Assembly (NCBI RefSeq): GCF_051251565.1
Contig: NZ_JBPOFB010000005.1
Span: 1 to 64,000 of the forward strand
Origin: Marivita sp051251565
GTDB taxonomy: Bacteria; Pseudomonadota; Alphaproteobacteria; Rhodobacterales; Rhodobacteraceae
DNA: 64,000 nt
Reading direction: 5' to 3'
Shown: positions 34,020 through 43,161 of the stretch, piece after piece
How positions within the stretch are numbered: the stretch's first letter is position 1
Layout of the letters: each line of letters starts with the position of its first letter
Program-made: the position numbers and the translations under genes
Notes under the pieces: model-generated
Seen by the model: the letters and a program-made list of their open reading frames with translations, nothing else
The model's database searches: none
What the model was told of the DNA's origin: nothing

Positions 34020-35534
34020 ATGTTGGACCTGAGTTTTGAGACCCCGAAACCCAAGGTGATCGCCGGGGCCAAGCACGACTGGGAACTGGTGATCGGGATG
34101 GAGGTCCACGCCCAGATCGCCACGAAAGCCAAGCTGTTTTCCGGGGCATCGACGCAATTTGGCGCGGAACCCAATTCCAACGTCGCCTTCGTGGATGCCG
34201 CCATGCCGGGCATGTTGCCGGTCATCAACGAGTTTTGCGTCGAACAGGCAGTGCGCACTGGGCTGGGCCTGAAGGCGCAGATCAACCTTGTCAGCGCCTT
34301 TGATCGCAAGAATTATTTCTACCCCGACCTGCCACAAGGCTACCAGATCAGCCAGCTTTACCACCCCATCGTGGGCGAAGGCGAAGTGATCGTGGACATG
34401 GAGCCGGGCATCGCGCGGCTGGTGCGGATCGAACGCATCCATATCGAGCAGGACGCGGGCAAGTCGATCCACGACATGGACCCGACAATGTCGTTTGTCG
34501 ATCTCAACCGGACCGGTGTGGCGCTCATGGAAATCGTCAGCCGCCCCGACATTCGCGGCCCCGAGGAAGCGGCGGCTTATGTGGTCAAGCTGCGCCAGAT
34601 CCTGCGCTATCTTGGAACCTGTGATGGCAACATGCAAAACGGCAGCTTGCGGGCGGATGTGAATGTGTCGGTGTGCCGCCCCGGTCAATACGAAAAATAT
34701 CAGGAAACGCAGGATTTTTCCCATCTCGGCACCCGCTGCGAAATCAAGAACATGAACTCCATGCGGTTCATCCAGATGGCGATTGATTTTGAAGCGCGCC
34801 GTCAGATCGGCATTCTGGAAGCGGGCGGAACGATTGATCAGGAAACGCGGCTCTACGACCCTGACAAGAACGAAACTCGGTCCATGCGGTCCAAAGAAGA
34901 GGCGCATGATTACCGCTACTTCCCCTGCCCCGATTTGCTACCGCTTGAGATCGAGCAGGCATGGGTTGACGAGATTGCCGCGTCCCTGCCCGAGCTGCCA
35001 GACGCGAAAAAAGCGCGCTTTGTCAAAGATTTCGGCCTGTCCGAATATGACGCGGACGTGCTGACGGCGGACACTGCGAACGCGGCCTATTTCGAAAGCG
35101 TTGTGTCTGCCTGTGGCGACGGCAAGCTGGCCGCGAACTGGGTGATCAACGAATTGTTCGGACGGCTCAAGAAAGAAGACCACGACATTACGCAAAGCCC
35201 GGTGTCACCGGTGCAACTGGCTGGCATCATTGCGCTTATCAAGAACGGCGATATCTCGGGCAAGATCGCGAAAGACCTGTTTGAGATCGTCTATACCGAA
35301 GGCGGCGACCCGGCCGCGATCGTGGAGGCGCGCGGCATGACCCAGGTGACGGACACTGGCGCGATTGAGGCGGCAGTGGACGAAATCATCGCGGCCAACC
35401 CGGCGCAGGTGGAAAAAGCCCAGCAAAACCAGAAACTTGCGGGTTGGTTTGTGGGTCAGGTCATGAAAGCCACAGGCGGCAAGGCCAACCCTGCGGCGGT
35501 CAACCAGATCGTGACGTCAAAGCTCGGGCTTTGA
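34020..35534 (+). CDS. gatB: Asp/Glu-tRNA(Asn/Gln) amidotransferase subunit B
   Basis: 504 residues. GatB converts mischarged Glu-tRNA(Gln) or Asp-tRNA(Asn) with GatA and GatC. Kinase-like cradle domain with ELVIGMEVHAQI (about 21-32) and FYPDLPQGYQISQLY (about 100-114), then the helical and YqeY-like tail ending QNQKLAGWFVGQVMKATGGKANPAAVNQI. GAGAGGA lies upstream of ATG 34020. gatA and gatC are not adjacent, as is common in this group. Confidence 0.97.
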   Translation: MLDLSFETPKPKVIAGAKHDWELVIGMEVHAQIATKAKLFSGASTQFGAEPNSNVAFVDAAMPGMLPVINEFCVEQAVRTGLGLKAQINLVSAFDRKNYFYPDLPQGYQISQLYHPIVGEGEVIVDMEPGIARLVRIERIHIEQDAGKSIHDMDPTMSFVDLNRTGVALMEIVSRPDIRGPEEAAAYVVKLRQILRYLGTCDGNMQNGSLRADVNVSVCRPGQYEKYQETQDFSHLGTRCEIKNMNSMRFIQMAIDFEARRQIGILEAGGTIDQETRLYDPDKNETRSMRSKEEAHDYRYFPCPDLLPLEIEQAWVDEIAASLPELPDAKKARFVKDFGLSEYDADVLTADTANAAYFESVVSACGDGKLAANWVINELFGRLKKEDHDITQSPVSPVQLAGIIALIKNGDISGKIAKDLFEIVYTEGGDPAAIVEARGMTQVTDTGAIEAAVDEIIAANPAQVEKAQQNQKLAGWFVGQVMKATGGKANPAAVNQIVTSKLGL

Positions 35535-35677
35535 CGTTGGGCTGACGCTAGGCCGATACCAGTTCTTGCCTTTTTGGCGGCACGCGTGTGTTGGACAGGG
35601 CGTGCCTATCCTACGGGGCTGGTCTCGGGCCGTACGCTTGGGTATGAGGGCGACGGTTCAGTTGTGAGGCGTGTTGC

Positions 35678-36058
35678 ATGTTTGAATACAAGGTGGTTCC
35701 AGCCCCGGTAAAGGGGATCAAGACCAAAGGCGTCAAAGCACCTGAGGCGCGGTTTGCGCTTGGGGTTGAAGCGGCGATCAATGCGCTGGCGGCGGATGGT
35801 TGGGAATACCTGCGTTCAGACGTCCTGCCATCGGAAGAGCGGGTTGGGCTGACCGGATCAGAGACGCATTGGCGGACTCTGCTGGTTTTTCGTCGTGCAC
35901 TTGTCACCCCCCCTGCATCGGACACGGCACAGGCGCGGGTTGAACCGATGTTGACGGCGGCCCAGGCTGATGTCGCCGAGACGGCCTCAGACGCTGCGCA
36001 AACCCCTGCCACCAAAATCGAGTTCGAAGAGGGCCTTGAGGAAACGCGGCCTGCCTGA
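35678..36058 (+). CDS. DUF4177-like small protein
   Basis: 126 residues. FEYKVVPAPVKG at the N terminus and GVEAAINALAADGWEYLRSDVLP with LLVFRR are the DUF4177 pattern (a short beta-alpha-beta domain found alone or fused). The tail from about residue 80 is low-complexity Ala/Pro/Thr-rich and probably disordered. No membrane segment. Function unknown. The 143 nt after gatB contain no other gene. Confidence 0.75.
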   Translation: MFEYKVVPAPVKGIKTKGVKAPEARFALGVEAAINALAADGWEYLRSDVLPSEERVGLTGSETHWRTLLVFRRALVTPPASDTAQARVEPMLTAAQADVAETASDAAQTPATKIEFEEGLEETRPA

Positions 36059-36097
36059 GCGGTGGTGGGCAAGGTTGCCCACCCGAAAAGATGTAGC

Positions 36098-36355
36098 TTA
36101 CGTGTCGAGATCCATCGACAGCGCGTGAATGGCCGCGACCAGCTCTGGCCCCAAAGCGCTGTGCACCATGCGGTGACGGCTGATGCGGGACTGTCCGGCA
36201 AAGGCGTCCGAGCGCAGGATCACGTGAAAATGGCTCTCGCCGCCTTCTTGAAATCCGGAATGGCCACGATGCGCTTCGCTGTCATCGCGCACTGTGAGTT
36301 CCCGCGGAGCAAGGGCTGCGCGCAATCGTGTTTCAATCTGTTCGGTTCTCGTCAT
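36098..36355 (-). CDS. bolA: BolA-family protein
   Basis: 85 residues from MTRTEQIETRLRAALAP. The BolA class II KH-like core is clear: VRDDSEAHRGHSG, GGESHFHVILRSDAFAGQSRISRHRMVHSALGPEL. BolA proteins pair with monothiol glutaredoxins in Fe-S trafficking and affect cell shape in stationary phase. The start is moved 6 codons in from the longest frame to the usual N terminus. Divergent from the J-domain gene with only 75 nt between start codons, an arrangement common in Rhodobacteraceae as I recall. Confidence 0.93.
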   Translation of the reverse strand: MTRTEQIETRLRAALAPRELTVRDDSEAHRGHSGFQEGGESHFHVILRSDAFAGQSRISRHRMVHSALGPELVAAIHALSMDLDT

Positions 36356-36430
36356 TTTTTTCGCGTCCTGCACCTTACCTCTGTCGCGTTATGGTCTAGA
36401 CTGTTGCCTCCGAGTCGAAAAGGGCAGGCA

Positions 36431-37063
36431 ATGAGCAAATCAGATCCATTCGGTTTCGATATGTCGATCAAGTCGGCAAAAAAGAAGAACCCCCGGGGCC
36501 GACGGGGTATGTCGGGCGCATCCGAAACGTCGGTGCGCATCTGTGACCATGAGGGCTGTGAGGAAGCGGGCAAGTTCCGTGCGCCAAAAGCGCCGGACGT
36601 GCTTGATGACTTTTTCTGGTTCTGCCAAGAGCATGTGCGCGAATACAACAATAAGTGGAATTTCTTTGACGGAAAGACCGAGGCCGAGATGAACGCGCAG
36701 GCGTCCTCGGACAAGGTGTGGGAACGCAACACCAAGGACTGGCGCGATCCCGAGGCCAAGGCCTGGGCCCGATTGGGGATTGAGGACCCGCATCAGGTGC
36801 TTGGCAACAACGCAACGCGCAACCCCGGAAAGGCCGGCAGCTCGGCGGGCTTTAACAAACGATTGCCGCCCACAGAACGCCGGGCGATTGAGATCCTTGA
36901 GGGCAAAGACAGCTGGACCAAGGCGGAAGTGCGCAAGTCCTACAAGGCGTTGATCAAGGTGTTGCACCCGGACATGAACGGCGGCGACCGATCGCAGGAA
37001 GAACAGTTGCAGCTGGTGGTCTGGGCCTGGGATCAGATCAAGGACAGTCGGAATTTCAAGTAG
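36431..37063 (+). CDS. C-terminal J-domain protein
   Basis: 210 residues. Unlike DnaJ, the J domain is at the C terminus (about 150-208), with the catalytic HPD tripeptide in YKALIKVLHPDMNGGDRSQ needed to stimulate DnaK ATPase. The N-terminal part has a Cys/His cluster (CDHEGCEEAGKFRAP and FWFCQEHVREYN) suggesting a zinc site. ATG 36431 follows GGCAGG; a longer upstream frame reads through bolA antisense and is rejected. A strong hairpin follows the gene. Confidence 0.9.
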   Translation: MSKSDPFGFDMSIKSAKKKNPRGRRGMSGASETSVRICDHEGCEEAGKFRAPKAPDVLDDFFWFCQEHVREYNNKWNFFDGKTEAEMNAQASSDKVWERNTKDWRDPEAKAWARLGIEDPHQVLGNNATRNPGKAGSSAGFNKRLPPTERRAIEILEGKDSWTKAEVRKSYKALIKVLHPDMNGGDRSQEEQLQLVVWAWDQIKDSRNFK

Positions 37064-37150
37064 CGGATCAGCGGGATGTGGCGGACAGATCTGCCCACCC
37101 TCTGCGTGCTGACCCGACCAAATCTGGTTTTGCGTATTTTCAAAAAGAAA

Positions 37151-37190
37151 AAGCCGGGGATGGCGCGCTGTCCCCGGCTTCTTCTTTTTT
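37151..37190. terminator. Bidirectional intrinsic terminator
   Basis: 10-bp stem AAGCCGGGGA/TCCCCGGCTT, 10-nt loop, followed by CTTCTTTTTT on the plus strand and preceded by AAAAAGAAA (T-rich on the minus strand). It sits between the convergent J-domain and aminotransferase genes and can serve both. Confidence 0.85.
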
Positions 37191-37233
37191 CATATATGCC
37201 CGTGGCCAAAACTTGGCTGGATGTGTCTTTGGG

Positions 37234-38358
37234 TCAAAGCACGTCGTCAAGAACCCGTTTTAGGCGCGCGACGGTGGCATCCACGTCATAAAGCTTGTCG
37301 AGGCCAAACAAGCCAAGCCGGAAGGTGCTGAATTCGGGCGGCTCATCGCATTGCAGCGGCACTCCGGCCGCGATTTGCATGCCGCGCGCGGCAAAGGCGC
37401 GGCCAGATTGGATTTCGGGGTCTTTCGTGTAGCTGACAACCACGCCCGGCGCGCCGAACCCGTCTGCCGCAACGGACTGGATGCCACGCGCTTTCAGATC
37501 GGCGCGCACAGCATTGCCCAGCGCCCATTGCGCGTCTTTGAGTTTGTCAAAACCGTATGCCTGCGTTTCCAGCATGGTATCGCGGAACGCCTTTAGGCCG
37601 TCAGTGGGCATGGTCGCATGATAGGCGTGGCCTCCACCCTCATAAGCCAGCATGATCTGGTGCCATTTCTTGAGGTCGGTGGCAAAGCTGTTCGACGTGG
37701 TGTCCTGCATCCGGGCAACCGCTCGATCCGACAGCATCACGAGGCCCGCGCAGGGGGTCGCAGACCAGCCTTTTTGCGGGGCAGAGATCAGCACGTCGAC
37801 GCCTGTCGCTTTCATATCGACCCACGCACAGCCGGACGCGATACAATCAAGCACCATCAGAGCGCCAACTTCGTGGGCGGCAGCGGCAAGCGCGGTCACG
37901 TAGTCGTCAGGCAGGATGATGCCTGCGCTGGTTTCCACATGCGGCGCAAAAACGATGTCGGGTTTTTCGGCGCGAATGCGGGCGGTCACGTCCTCGATGG
38001 GTGCAGGCGCGAACGGAGCCCACGCTGCGTTCCCGGTTTGGCGGGCCTTGATCACCACTGTGTCGCCACCAAACTGGCCCGCATCGAAAATCTGCGTCCA
38101 GCGATACGAGAACCAGCCATTGCGCACGATCAGGGTCTTGGCCCCCTGCCCGAACTGACGTGCGACCGCCTCCATCCCGTAGCTGCCGCCACCGGGCACA
38201 AGCACCACCGCATCGGCCTGATAGACCTCTTTCAGCATGCCCGAGATATCGGTCATCACTTTTTGGAAGCTGACGGACATGTGATTGAGCGACCGGTCGG
38301 TGAAAACAACCGAGAATTCATCAAGACCTGTGGGGTCAACTGTGTCGAGCAAAGCCAT
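37234..38358 (-). CDS. Serine/alanine-glyoxylate aminotransferase family enzyme (class V)
   Basis: 374 residues from ATG 38358, preceded by GGGAGG on the minus strand. PLP enzyme: LVPGGGSYGMEAVARQFG (about 53-70) binds the cofactor phosphate, DCIASGCAWVDMKATGVDVLISAPQKGW (about 170-198) contains the Asp that pairs with the PLP nitrogen and the Schiff-base Lys in PQKGW. Likely serine-glyoxylate or alanine-glyoxylate transamination, linking glyoxylate metabolism to glycine and serine; the exact amino donor is not readable. Two Lrp-type regulator genes lie immediately upstream on the same strand and are candidates to control it. Confidence 0.88.
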   Translation of the reverse strand: MALLDTVDPTGLDEFSVVFTDRSLNHMSVSFQKVMTDISGMLKEVYQADAVVLVPGGGSYGMEAVARQFGQGAKTLIVRNGWFSYRWTQIFDAGQFGGDTVVIKARQTGNAAWAPFAPAPIEDVTARIRAEKPDIVFAPHVETSAGIILPDDYVTALAAAAHEVGALMVLDCIASGCAWVDMKATGVDVLISAPQKGWSATPCAGLVMLSDRAVARMQDTTSNSFATDLKKWHQIMLAYEGGGHAYHATMPTDGLKAFRDTMLETQAYGFDKLKDAQWALGNAVRADLKARGIQSVAADGFGAPGVVVSYTKDPEIQSGRAFAARGMQIAAGVPLQCDEPPEFSTFRLGLFGLDKLYDVDATVARLKRVLDDVL

Positions 38359-38455
38359 TGGCGTGCCTCCCTGAGCGTTTGCACCGGGGTAACCGCTGGG
38401 GCGCGGTATGGCAAAGTCTACTTTGGTGTACCGACACGGAAAGCCACGTTCGAAC

Positions 38456-38914
38456 TTAGCCGATCGGACCCGGAAGGCGCTCTTCGGAAAGCAGGACATT
38501 GGCGTCAATATTGCCCACCCCGGGCAGCGTCATGATGCGTCGGCGCAGAACGCGTTCGAAATCGGCAATGTCCCGTGCCACCACCCGGAGGCGGTAATCA
38601 TACGAGCCAAGCACATGCTCGACGGTTTGCACTTCGGGGATTGCTGTGACGGCACGTTCGAAATCTTCAAGACTGACGCGGCCTTTGGTGGCAAGCTTGA
38701 TCCCCAGAAAGACCGTGACGCCAAACCCAAGCGCTTGCGCATCAAGGTCGAGCCGGTGGCCCCGAAAGACACCTGCGTCCTTGAGACGTTTGAGCCTGCG
38801 CCACGCAGCGGGCTGGCTGAGGCCAAATTGGCGGCCCAATGCGCCTGCACTGATAAGCGCATCTGCGGCCACGGCGCGGATCATGGCACGGTCGGTGTCG
38901 TCAAGGTCGATCAC
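38456..38914 (-). CDS. Lrp/AsnC-family regulator (second of a tandem pair)
   Basis: 152 residues from a GTG at 38914; this gives the normal family length and starts 10 nt after the upstream gene. An ATG at 38965 would overlap that gene by 41 bp. HTH about 20-45 (SAGALGRQFGLSQPAAWRRLKRLKDAG), then the RAM effector domain (about 65-145) with TVEHVLGSYDYRLRVVARD. Lrp proteins form octamers and sense amino acids. Located between its paralogue and the class V aminotransferase. Confidence 0.85.
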   Translation of the reverse strand: MIDLDDTDRAMIRAVAADALISAGALGRQFGLSQPAAWRRLKRLKDAGVFRGHRLDLDAQALGFGVTVFLGIKLATKGRVSLEDFERAVTAIPEVQTVEHVLGSYDYRLRVVARDIADFERVLRRRIMTLPGVGNIDANVLLSEERLPGPIG

Positions 38915-38924
38915 GGCGGGGCCC

Positions 38925-39380
38925 CTATATGGGTAATGTTTCGTCGAACTTGACGCGGGCGACATGCATCAGCGCTTCGACATCAGCGATATGCGGCAGG
39001 GTCAGCAGCTTGTCCCGGTAGACCTGCTGGTAATGCGGCATGTCACGGGCGATCACGGACAGGCGCGCATCGACTTGCCCAAGAAAGGTTTGCGCCTCGA
39101 TCACCTCGGGGACAGAGCGGGCAGCAGCGAGGAATTCATCGAAAGCGCGCGGCTGGGTCTTGTCAAGCTGGACTCGCAGCGAAACTTCTACGCTGTAGCC
39201 GAGGGCTGCCCAATCTATGACCGTGGTGACGGCGCGGAGGATACCTGCCTCGCGCATCCGTTGCAGACGCCGCGCGCAGGTCGCCGTGGACACCCCAGCA
39301 AGATGCGCAAGCTCGGCGATGGGCAGGGTCGGGTCGGTCTGGAATCGGCGCAGGATGCGTTTGTCAGTATCGTCGAGCAT
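38925..39380 (-). CDS. Lrp/AsnC-family regulator (first of a tandem pair)
   Basis: 151 residues. HTH about 18-43 (IAELAHLAGVSTATCARRLQRMREAG) after the standard LDDTDKRILRRFQTDP start, RAM domain with AQTFLGQVDARLSVIARDMPHYQQVY. Clearly a paralogue of the next gene but strongly diverged, so the pair probably senses different ligands or forms mixed oligomers. The 188 nt before the following plus-strand gene contain nothing recognised. Confidence 0.92.
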   Translation of the reverse strand: MLDDTDKRILRRFQTDPTLPIAELAHLAGVSTATCARRLQRMREAGILRAVTTVIDWAALGYSVEVSLRVQLDKTQPRAFDEFLAAARSVPEVIEAQTFLGQVDARLSVIARDMPHYQQVYRDKLLTLPHIADVEALMHVARVKFDETLPI

Positions 39381-39568
39381 GAATTCTACGACTCTGTATC
39401 ATTATGGGCATGTATTTCTCGCAAATATCGGATCATTGGTCAAATGGCTGCGCGGAATGCAACATGATGCGGAACCACACGCCGCGTCACACAAAAGCCT
39501 TTGAAACCTGGTGGGGGATTTCATACACTTGACGTAAGGGCGCGCGAAAAAAGCAGCGCCCACGGCAG

Positions 39569-40711
39569 GTGCAGGACGTGGCCGAGCGAACGATATACAT
39601 TTTTGCCAAAAGCACGGTGACGATCACCCGGGATCTGGGCGGCGGTGCGACAAATCAGGGCGATGTCATCGGCGCGGCGCTGAACGGTGATGCGTTCAGT
39701 TGGGAGAATCCCAGTAACCTCAGCCTGACCTTTTCCGGACCGATGGTCGGCCTCACCTTCAATGACAGTGATGGCATACTGACGGATGACCCCTATTCCG
39801 GGGCAACCGTCGTAGATCAGCAGCTGACCGCGCCGGTGACGATCAACGGCGTAACCTATACCCCAAGCAGCGAGACGGTGCGGTGGCGCAACCCGCAGCC
39901 CGTGACGGTCGAAAACGAATACGAGGTCACGCTTTTTGATGGGGCGGGCACAGCCTATCGCATGGTGGGCGTGTCGATCACACAAGGCTATTCGACCACC
40001 GTGGTGGGTGTCACCTTTGACGGGCCTGCGCCATCTGCGGGCACTACGCTGCGTTATATTCAGGGTGTGTCGAGCTATGGCGGCAGTGGCCAATCGGTCC
40101 CCATTCCGACGGCGGCGGTGTGTTTTCTGGCGGGCACGATGATCGAAACGGCGCAAGGCCCCTGCCCGGTCGAAACTCTGACCGAAGGCCAGTCTGTTCT
40201 GACATTGGATCACGGATATGAGCCGATCCGTTGGATTGGCCATGGCAAAGTATGCGGGTTTGGTCGGCTTGCGCCTGTGTGCATCGCTGCCGGGGCGCTG
40301 GGCAATCGACGCGATTTGTACCTGTCGCCCAATCACCGGGTGTTGCTGCGGTCCCCCTTGGCGGAGTTGTGGTTCGGTCAGCCAGAGGTGCTGGTGCCAG
40401 CCAAAGCTTTGGTAAATGGCGGCCCAATCCGGTCGGTTCCGATGGCGCGGGCCGACTATTACCACATCCTCCTTGATACGCACCGAATGGTGTTTTCTGA
40501 AGGAATCGCTACAGAAAGCCTTTTTACCGGAGCCATGGCCCGGAACATTTTGGATCCCGACGCGCTCGCTGAGCTATACGCGATATTCCCGTCACTGGCC
40601 GATGACGGCATAGAGCTGAGCTATCTCGGGCTGACTGTGCGGGAAACACAGTCACTGATGCGCGGTGCGACAGGGTGCGCACTTCACTCTGTGCAGCTGT
40701 GCGCTGCATGA
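39569..40711 (+). CDS. Hint-domain (Hedgehog/intein-type) protein
   Basis: 380 residues. The N-terminal 180 residues are beta-rich, Thr/Gly/Asp-rich (LTFNDSDGILTDDPYSGATVV) and look like a secreted or surface module without a classical signal. From about 185 a Hint_2 domain: VCFLAGTMIETAQGPCPVETLTEGQSVLTLDHGYEPIRWIG, with the nucleophile Cys at its start, and the later LSPNHRVLL block with the His expected in intein-like folds. Such roseobacter proteins are often type I secretion substrates. The start is uncertain (GTG 39569 or GTG 39578), with no good RBS. No transporter gene is adjacent. Confidence 0.82.
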   Translation: MQDVAERTIYIFAKSTVTITRDLGGGATNQGDVIGAALNGDAFSWENPSNLSLTFSGPMVGLTFNDSDGILTDDPYSGATVVDQQLTAPVTINGVTYTPSSETVRWRNPQPVTVENEYEVTLFDGAGTAYRMVGVSITQGYSTTVVGVTFDGPAPSAGTTLRYIQGVSSYGGSGQSVPIPTAAVCFLAGTMIETAQGPCPVETLTEGQSVLTLDHGYEPIRWIGHGKVCGFGRLAPVCIAAGALGNRRDLYLSPNHRVLLRSPLAELWFGQPEVLVPAKALVNGGPIRSVPMARADYYHILLDTHRMVFSEGIATESLFTGAMARNILDPDALAELYAIFPSLADDGIELSYLGLTVRETQSLMRGATGCALHSVQLCAA

Positions 40712-40856
40712 CGGAACAAATTACGCATGATTTTCTCGCAAAATGTCAAATTTTTGCATGACGTCAGCAAACATATTGAAAATTGCAATAAATTTGACGG
40801 CACATTGATCCTGCCGATGCCTATGATGCGCCGGACATCACTGAAAGGACAACCCG

Positions 40857-41879
40857 ATGCGCGTTTACTATGATCGCGATTGCGACATCAATCTTATCAA
40901 AGACATGAAAGTGGCCATTCTGGGCTACGGCAGCCAGGGCCACGCCCACGCGCTGAACCTGCGGGATTCCGGTGCGAAGAACGTCGTTGTGGCGCTGCGT
41001 GAAGGCTCCCCCTCGGCCAAGAAAGCCGAAGGCGAAGGCCTTAAGGTTATGGGCATCGCCGAAGCGGCGGCCTGGTGTGACCTGATCATGTTCACCATGC
41101 CCGATGAGCTTCAGGCAGAAACCTACAAGAAATATGTGCATGACAACCTCAAGGACGGCGCGGCGATTGCCTTTGCCCACGGTCTGAACGTGCATTTCGG
41201 CCTGATCGAACCCAAGCCGGGCACCGACGTCATCATGATGGCCCCCAAAGGCCCCGGCCACACCGTGCGCGGCGAATACACCAAAGGCGGCGGCGTGCCC
41301 TGCCTTGTCGCGGTTCACAATGACGCGTCGGGCCGCGCGCTCGAAATCGGTCTGAGCTATTGCTCTGCCATCGGTGGCGGCCGTTCGGGCATCATCGAGA
41401 CCAACTTCCGCGAAGAGTGCGAAACCGATCTGTTCGGCGAACAGGCGGTTCTGTGTGGCGGTCTGGTCGAACTGATCCGCATGGGTTTTGAGACGCTGGT
41501 TGAAGCCGGGTACGAGCCGGAAATGGCGTATTTCGAGTGCTTGCACGAAGTGAAGCTGATCGTGGACCTGATCTACGAAGGCGGCATTGCCAACATGAAC
41601 TACTCGATCTCGAACACGGCCGAGTACGGCGAATACGTATCCGGTCCGCGCATTCTGCCTTACGCCGAGACCAAAGCGCGCATGAAAGAGGTTCTGACCG
41701 ACATTCAGACCGGCAAATTCGTGCGGGACTTCATGCTGGAAAACGCTGTGGGTCAACCGTCGTTCAAAGCAACACGCAAGATCAACGATGCGCACCAGAT
41801 CGAAGCCACTGGCGAAACCCTGCGTGGCATGATGCCGTGGATTTCGGCTGGCAAGATGGTCGACAAATCGAAGAACTGA
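40857..41879 (+). CDS. ilvC: Ketol-acid reductoisomerase (class I)
   Basis: 340 residues, class I length. NADPH-dependent isomeroreduction in valine, leucine and isoleucine synthesis. N-terminal Rossmann motif ILGYGSQGHAHALNLRDSG (about 20-38), MMAPKGPGHTVRGEY (about 128-142), and the metal-binding helix ETNFREECETDLFGEQAVLCGG (about 181-202) with Asp and Glu ligands. GAAAGGA precedes the ATG. The upstream 145 nt include an AT-rich stretch suitable for a promoter. Followed by a clean intrinsic terminator. Confidence 0.98.
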   Translation: MRVYYDRDCDINLIKDMKVAILGYGSQGHAHALNLRDSGAKNVVVALREGSPSAKKAEGEGLKVMGIAEAAAWCDLIMFTMPDELQAETYKKYVHDNLKDGAAIAFAHGLNVHFGLIEPKPGTDVIMMAPKGPGHTVRGEYTKGGGVPCLVAVHNDASGRALEIGLSYCSAIGGGRSGIIETNFREECETDLFGEQAVLCGGLVELIRMGFETLVEAGYEPEMAYFECLHEVKLIVDLIYEGGIANMNYSISNTAEYGEYVSGPRILPYAETKARMKEVLTDIQTGKFVRDFMLENAVGQPSFKATRKINDAHQIEATGETLRGMMPWISAGKMVDKSKN

Positions 41880-41904
41880 TCTCAGCGATCTGTTGTGATT
41901 TTTG

Positions 41905-41931
41905 GGGCGGCCTTTACGGGCCGCCCTTTTT
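41905..41931 (+). terminator. Intrinsic terminator after ilvC
   Basis: 8-bp stem GGGCGGCC/GGCCGCCC with a 6-nt loop followed by five T, starting 25 nt after the stop. Confidence 0.9.
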
Positions 41932-42004
41932 CCGTTGTCAGCCCCCCGGACACGATGTGTTGACGTATCTCAGCTTTGCGCTGACGCAAAACAGTTTTCC
42001 CTTT

Positions 42005-42088
42005 CTACATATCGTCTTTGAGCTGCACCACACACCACGCCAACAGCGCGAGAAGAATGACGATGGGTAGAATGAAAAACGCGTCCAT
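42005..42088 (-). CDS. Possible 27-residue single-span membrane protein
   Basis: MDAFFILPIVILLALLAWCV then VQLKDDM: one strongly hydrophobic helix followed by a short charged tail. AGGAGA lies 6 nt before the ATG on the minus strand, a better RBS than many genes here. Size and layout resemble small accessory membrane subunits, but no partner gene is adjacent and no family was recognised. It could be coincidental. Confidence 0.45.
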   Translation of the reverse strand: MDAFFILPIVILLALLAWCVVQLKDDM

Positions 42089-42231
42089 TTGGTTCTCCTG
42101 ATAGGATCTGGGCCCAAGATTTGGGTGTTGATGCGCCAAGAGCGCACCCCTAAAGAGCTAGTTGCCCCGACCACAGTTGCAATGTTTTGCGGCATGTCCG
42201 GTGGCCACATCGTCAAGGATGCCCAATACTT

Positions 42232-43161
42232 ATGCAAAATCCACCCGAAATCACCCCAGTGAACTGGGTCATGGTCGGCGTGCTGGGCCTTATCTGGGGT
42301 GCCACATTCCTGTTCATCGAATTGGCACTTGAAGGCATCACACCCTTCTGGCTGGCCGCAGGGCGGATCGGGTTTGCGGCACTTTTGGCGGTTGCCGTCT
42401 GGCGCTGGCGCGGCGGGCGGGTGTTCACCACACAGGACACAGCGTGGACGCCCCTGGTGGCCTCTGGCGTGCTCAACTCGGCGATCCCGTTCATGCTGCT
42501 GAGTTGGGGGCAACAAACCGTCACATCGGGCTTTGCCGGAGTGTCGATGGCAACGGTGTCGCTGATCGTGCTGCCGCTGGCGCATCTATGTGTCCCCGGA
42601 GAACAGATCACACTACGCCGGTTGATCGGGTTGATCATCGGCTTTGTGGGCGTAACCGTCTTGTTGGGCGGACAGGTCTTTGCCTCAAGCGGCGATCCGT
42701 TGGAACCGTTTGGACGGTTGGCCTGCCTTGGCGCTGCAGCCTGCTATGCGGGCAGTTCGGTGCTGGTGCGCCGCTTGCCGCCGATTGATCCGTTTGGCCT
42801 CGCAGCCCTGTCACTGGTGTTTGGATCCTTGCTTGTCGTGCCCACCGCCTGGGCTGTTGAAGGACCGCCGCCTATGCCGGCCACGGACATTCTGCTGTTG
42901 ATCGCCATTTTGGGATTGATCCCGACAGCAGGCGCAAATCTCTTGCGTATTCTGGTCATTCGCAGCGCCGGACCCGTGTTCATGTCGCTGGTCGGCTATC
43001 AGGTACCGATGTGGTCGGTGATCCTTGGCATCGTGATCCTGGGCGAAGCGTTCACGCCCGTCCTGTTGCTGGCGATGGGGTTGATCCTGCTCGGCATGTG
43101 CATCACCCAATGGGGCGCATTGCAGCGGTTGTTCCGGCGCAAGCCTAGTCCCAACAGCTGA
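42232..43161 (+). CDS. EamA/DMT-family transporter
   Basis: 309 residues with about ten transmembrane helices in two EamA repeats: first from VNWVMVGVLGLIWGATFLFIELAL, second from LACLGAAACYAGSSVLVRRL, each ending in the family's helix with a conserved Pro/Gly pattern. Inner-membrane exporter of amino acids or other metabolites; substrate not predictable. Start at ATG 42232; the longer frame begins in unlikely sequence. Its 3' end overlaps the convergent protease-like gene by 17 bp. Confidence 0.9.
   Translation: MQNPPEITPVNWVMVGVLGLIWGATFLFIELALEGITPFWLAAGRIGFAALLAVAVWRWRGGRVFTTQDTAWTPLVASGVLNSAIPFMLLSWGQQTVTSGFAGVSMATVSLIVLPLAHLCVPGEQITLRRLIGLIIGFVGVTVLLGGQVFASSGDPLEPFGRLACLGAAACYAGSSVLVRRLPPIDPFGLAALSLVFGSLLVVPTAWAVEGPPPMPATDILLLIAILGLIPTAGANLLRILVIRSAGPVFMSLVGYQVPMWSVILGIVILGEAFTPVLLLAMGLILLGMCITQWGALQRLFRRKPSPNS

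Noticed and set aside
33345..34907. 520-codon minus-strand open frame
   Set aside because: Antisense to gatB and the preceding gene; composition of a shadow frame.
39521..40483. 320-codon minus-strand open frame
   Set aside because: Antisense to the Hint-domain gene, whose domain motifs are clear on the plus strand.
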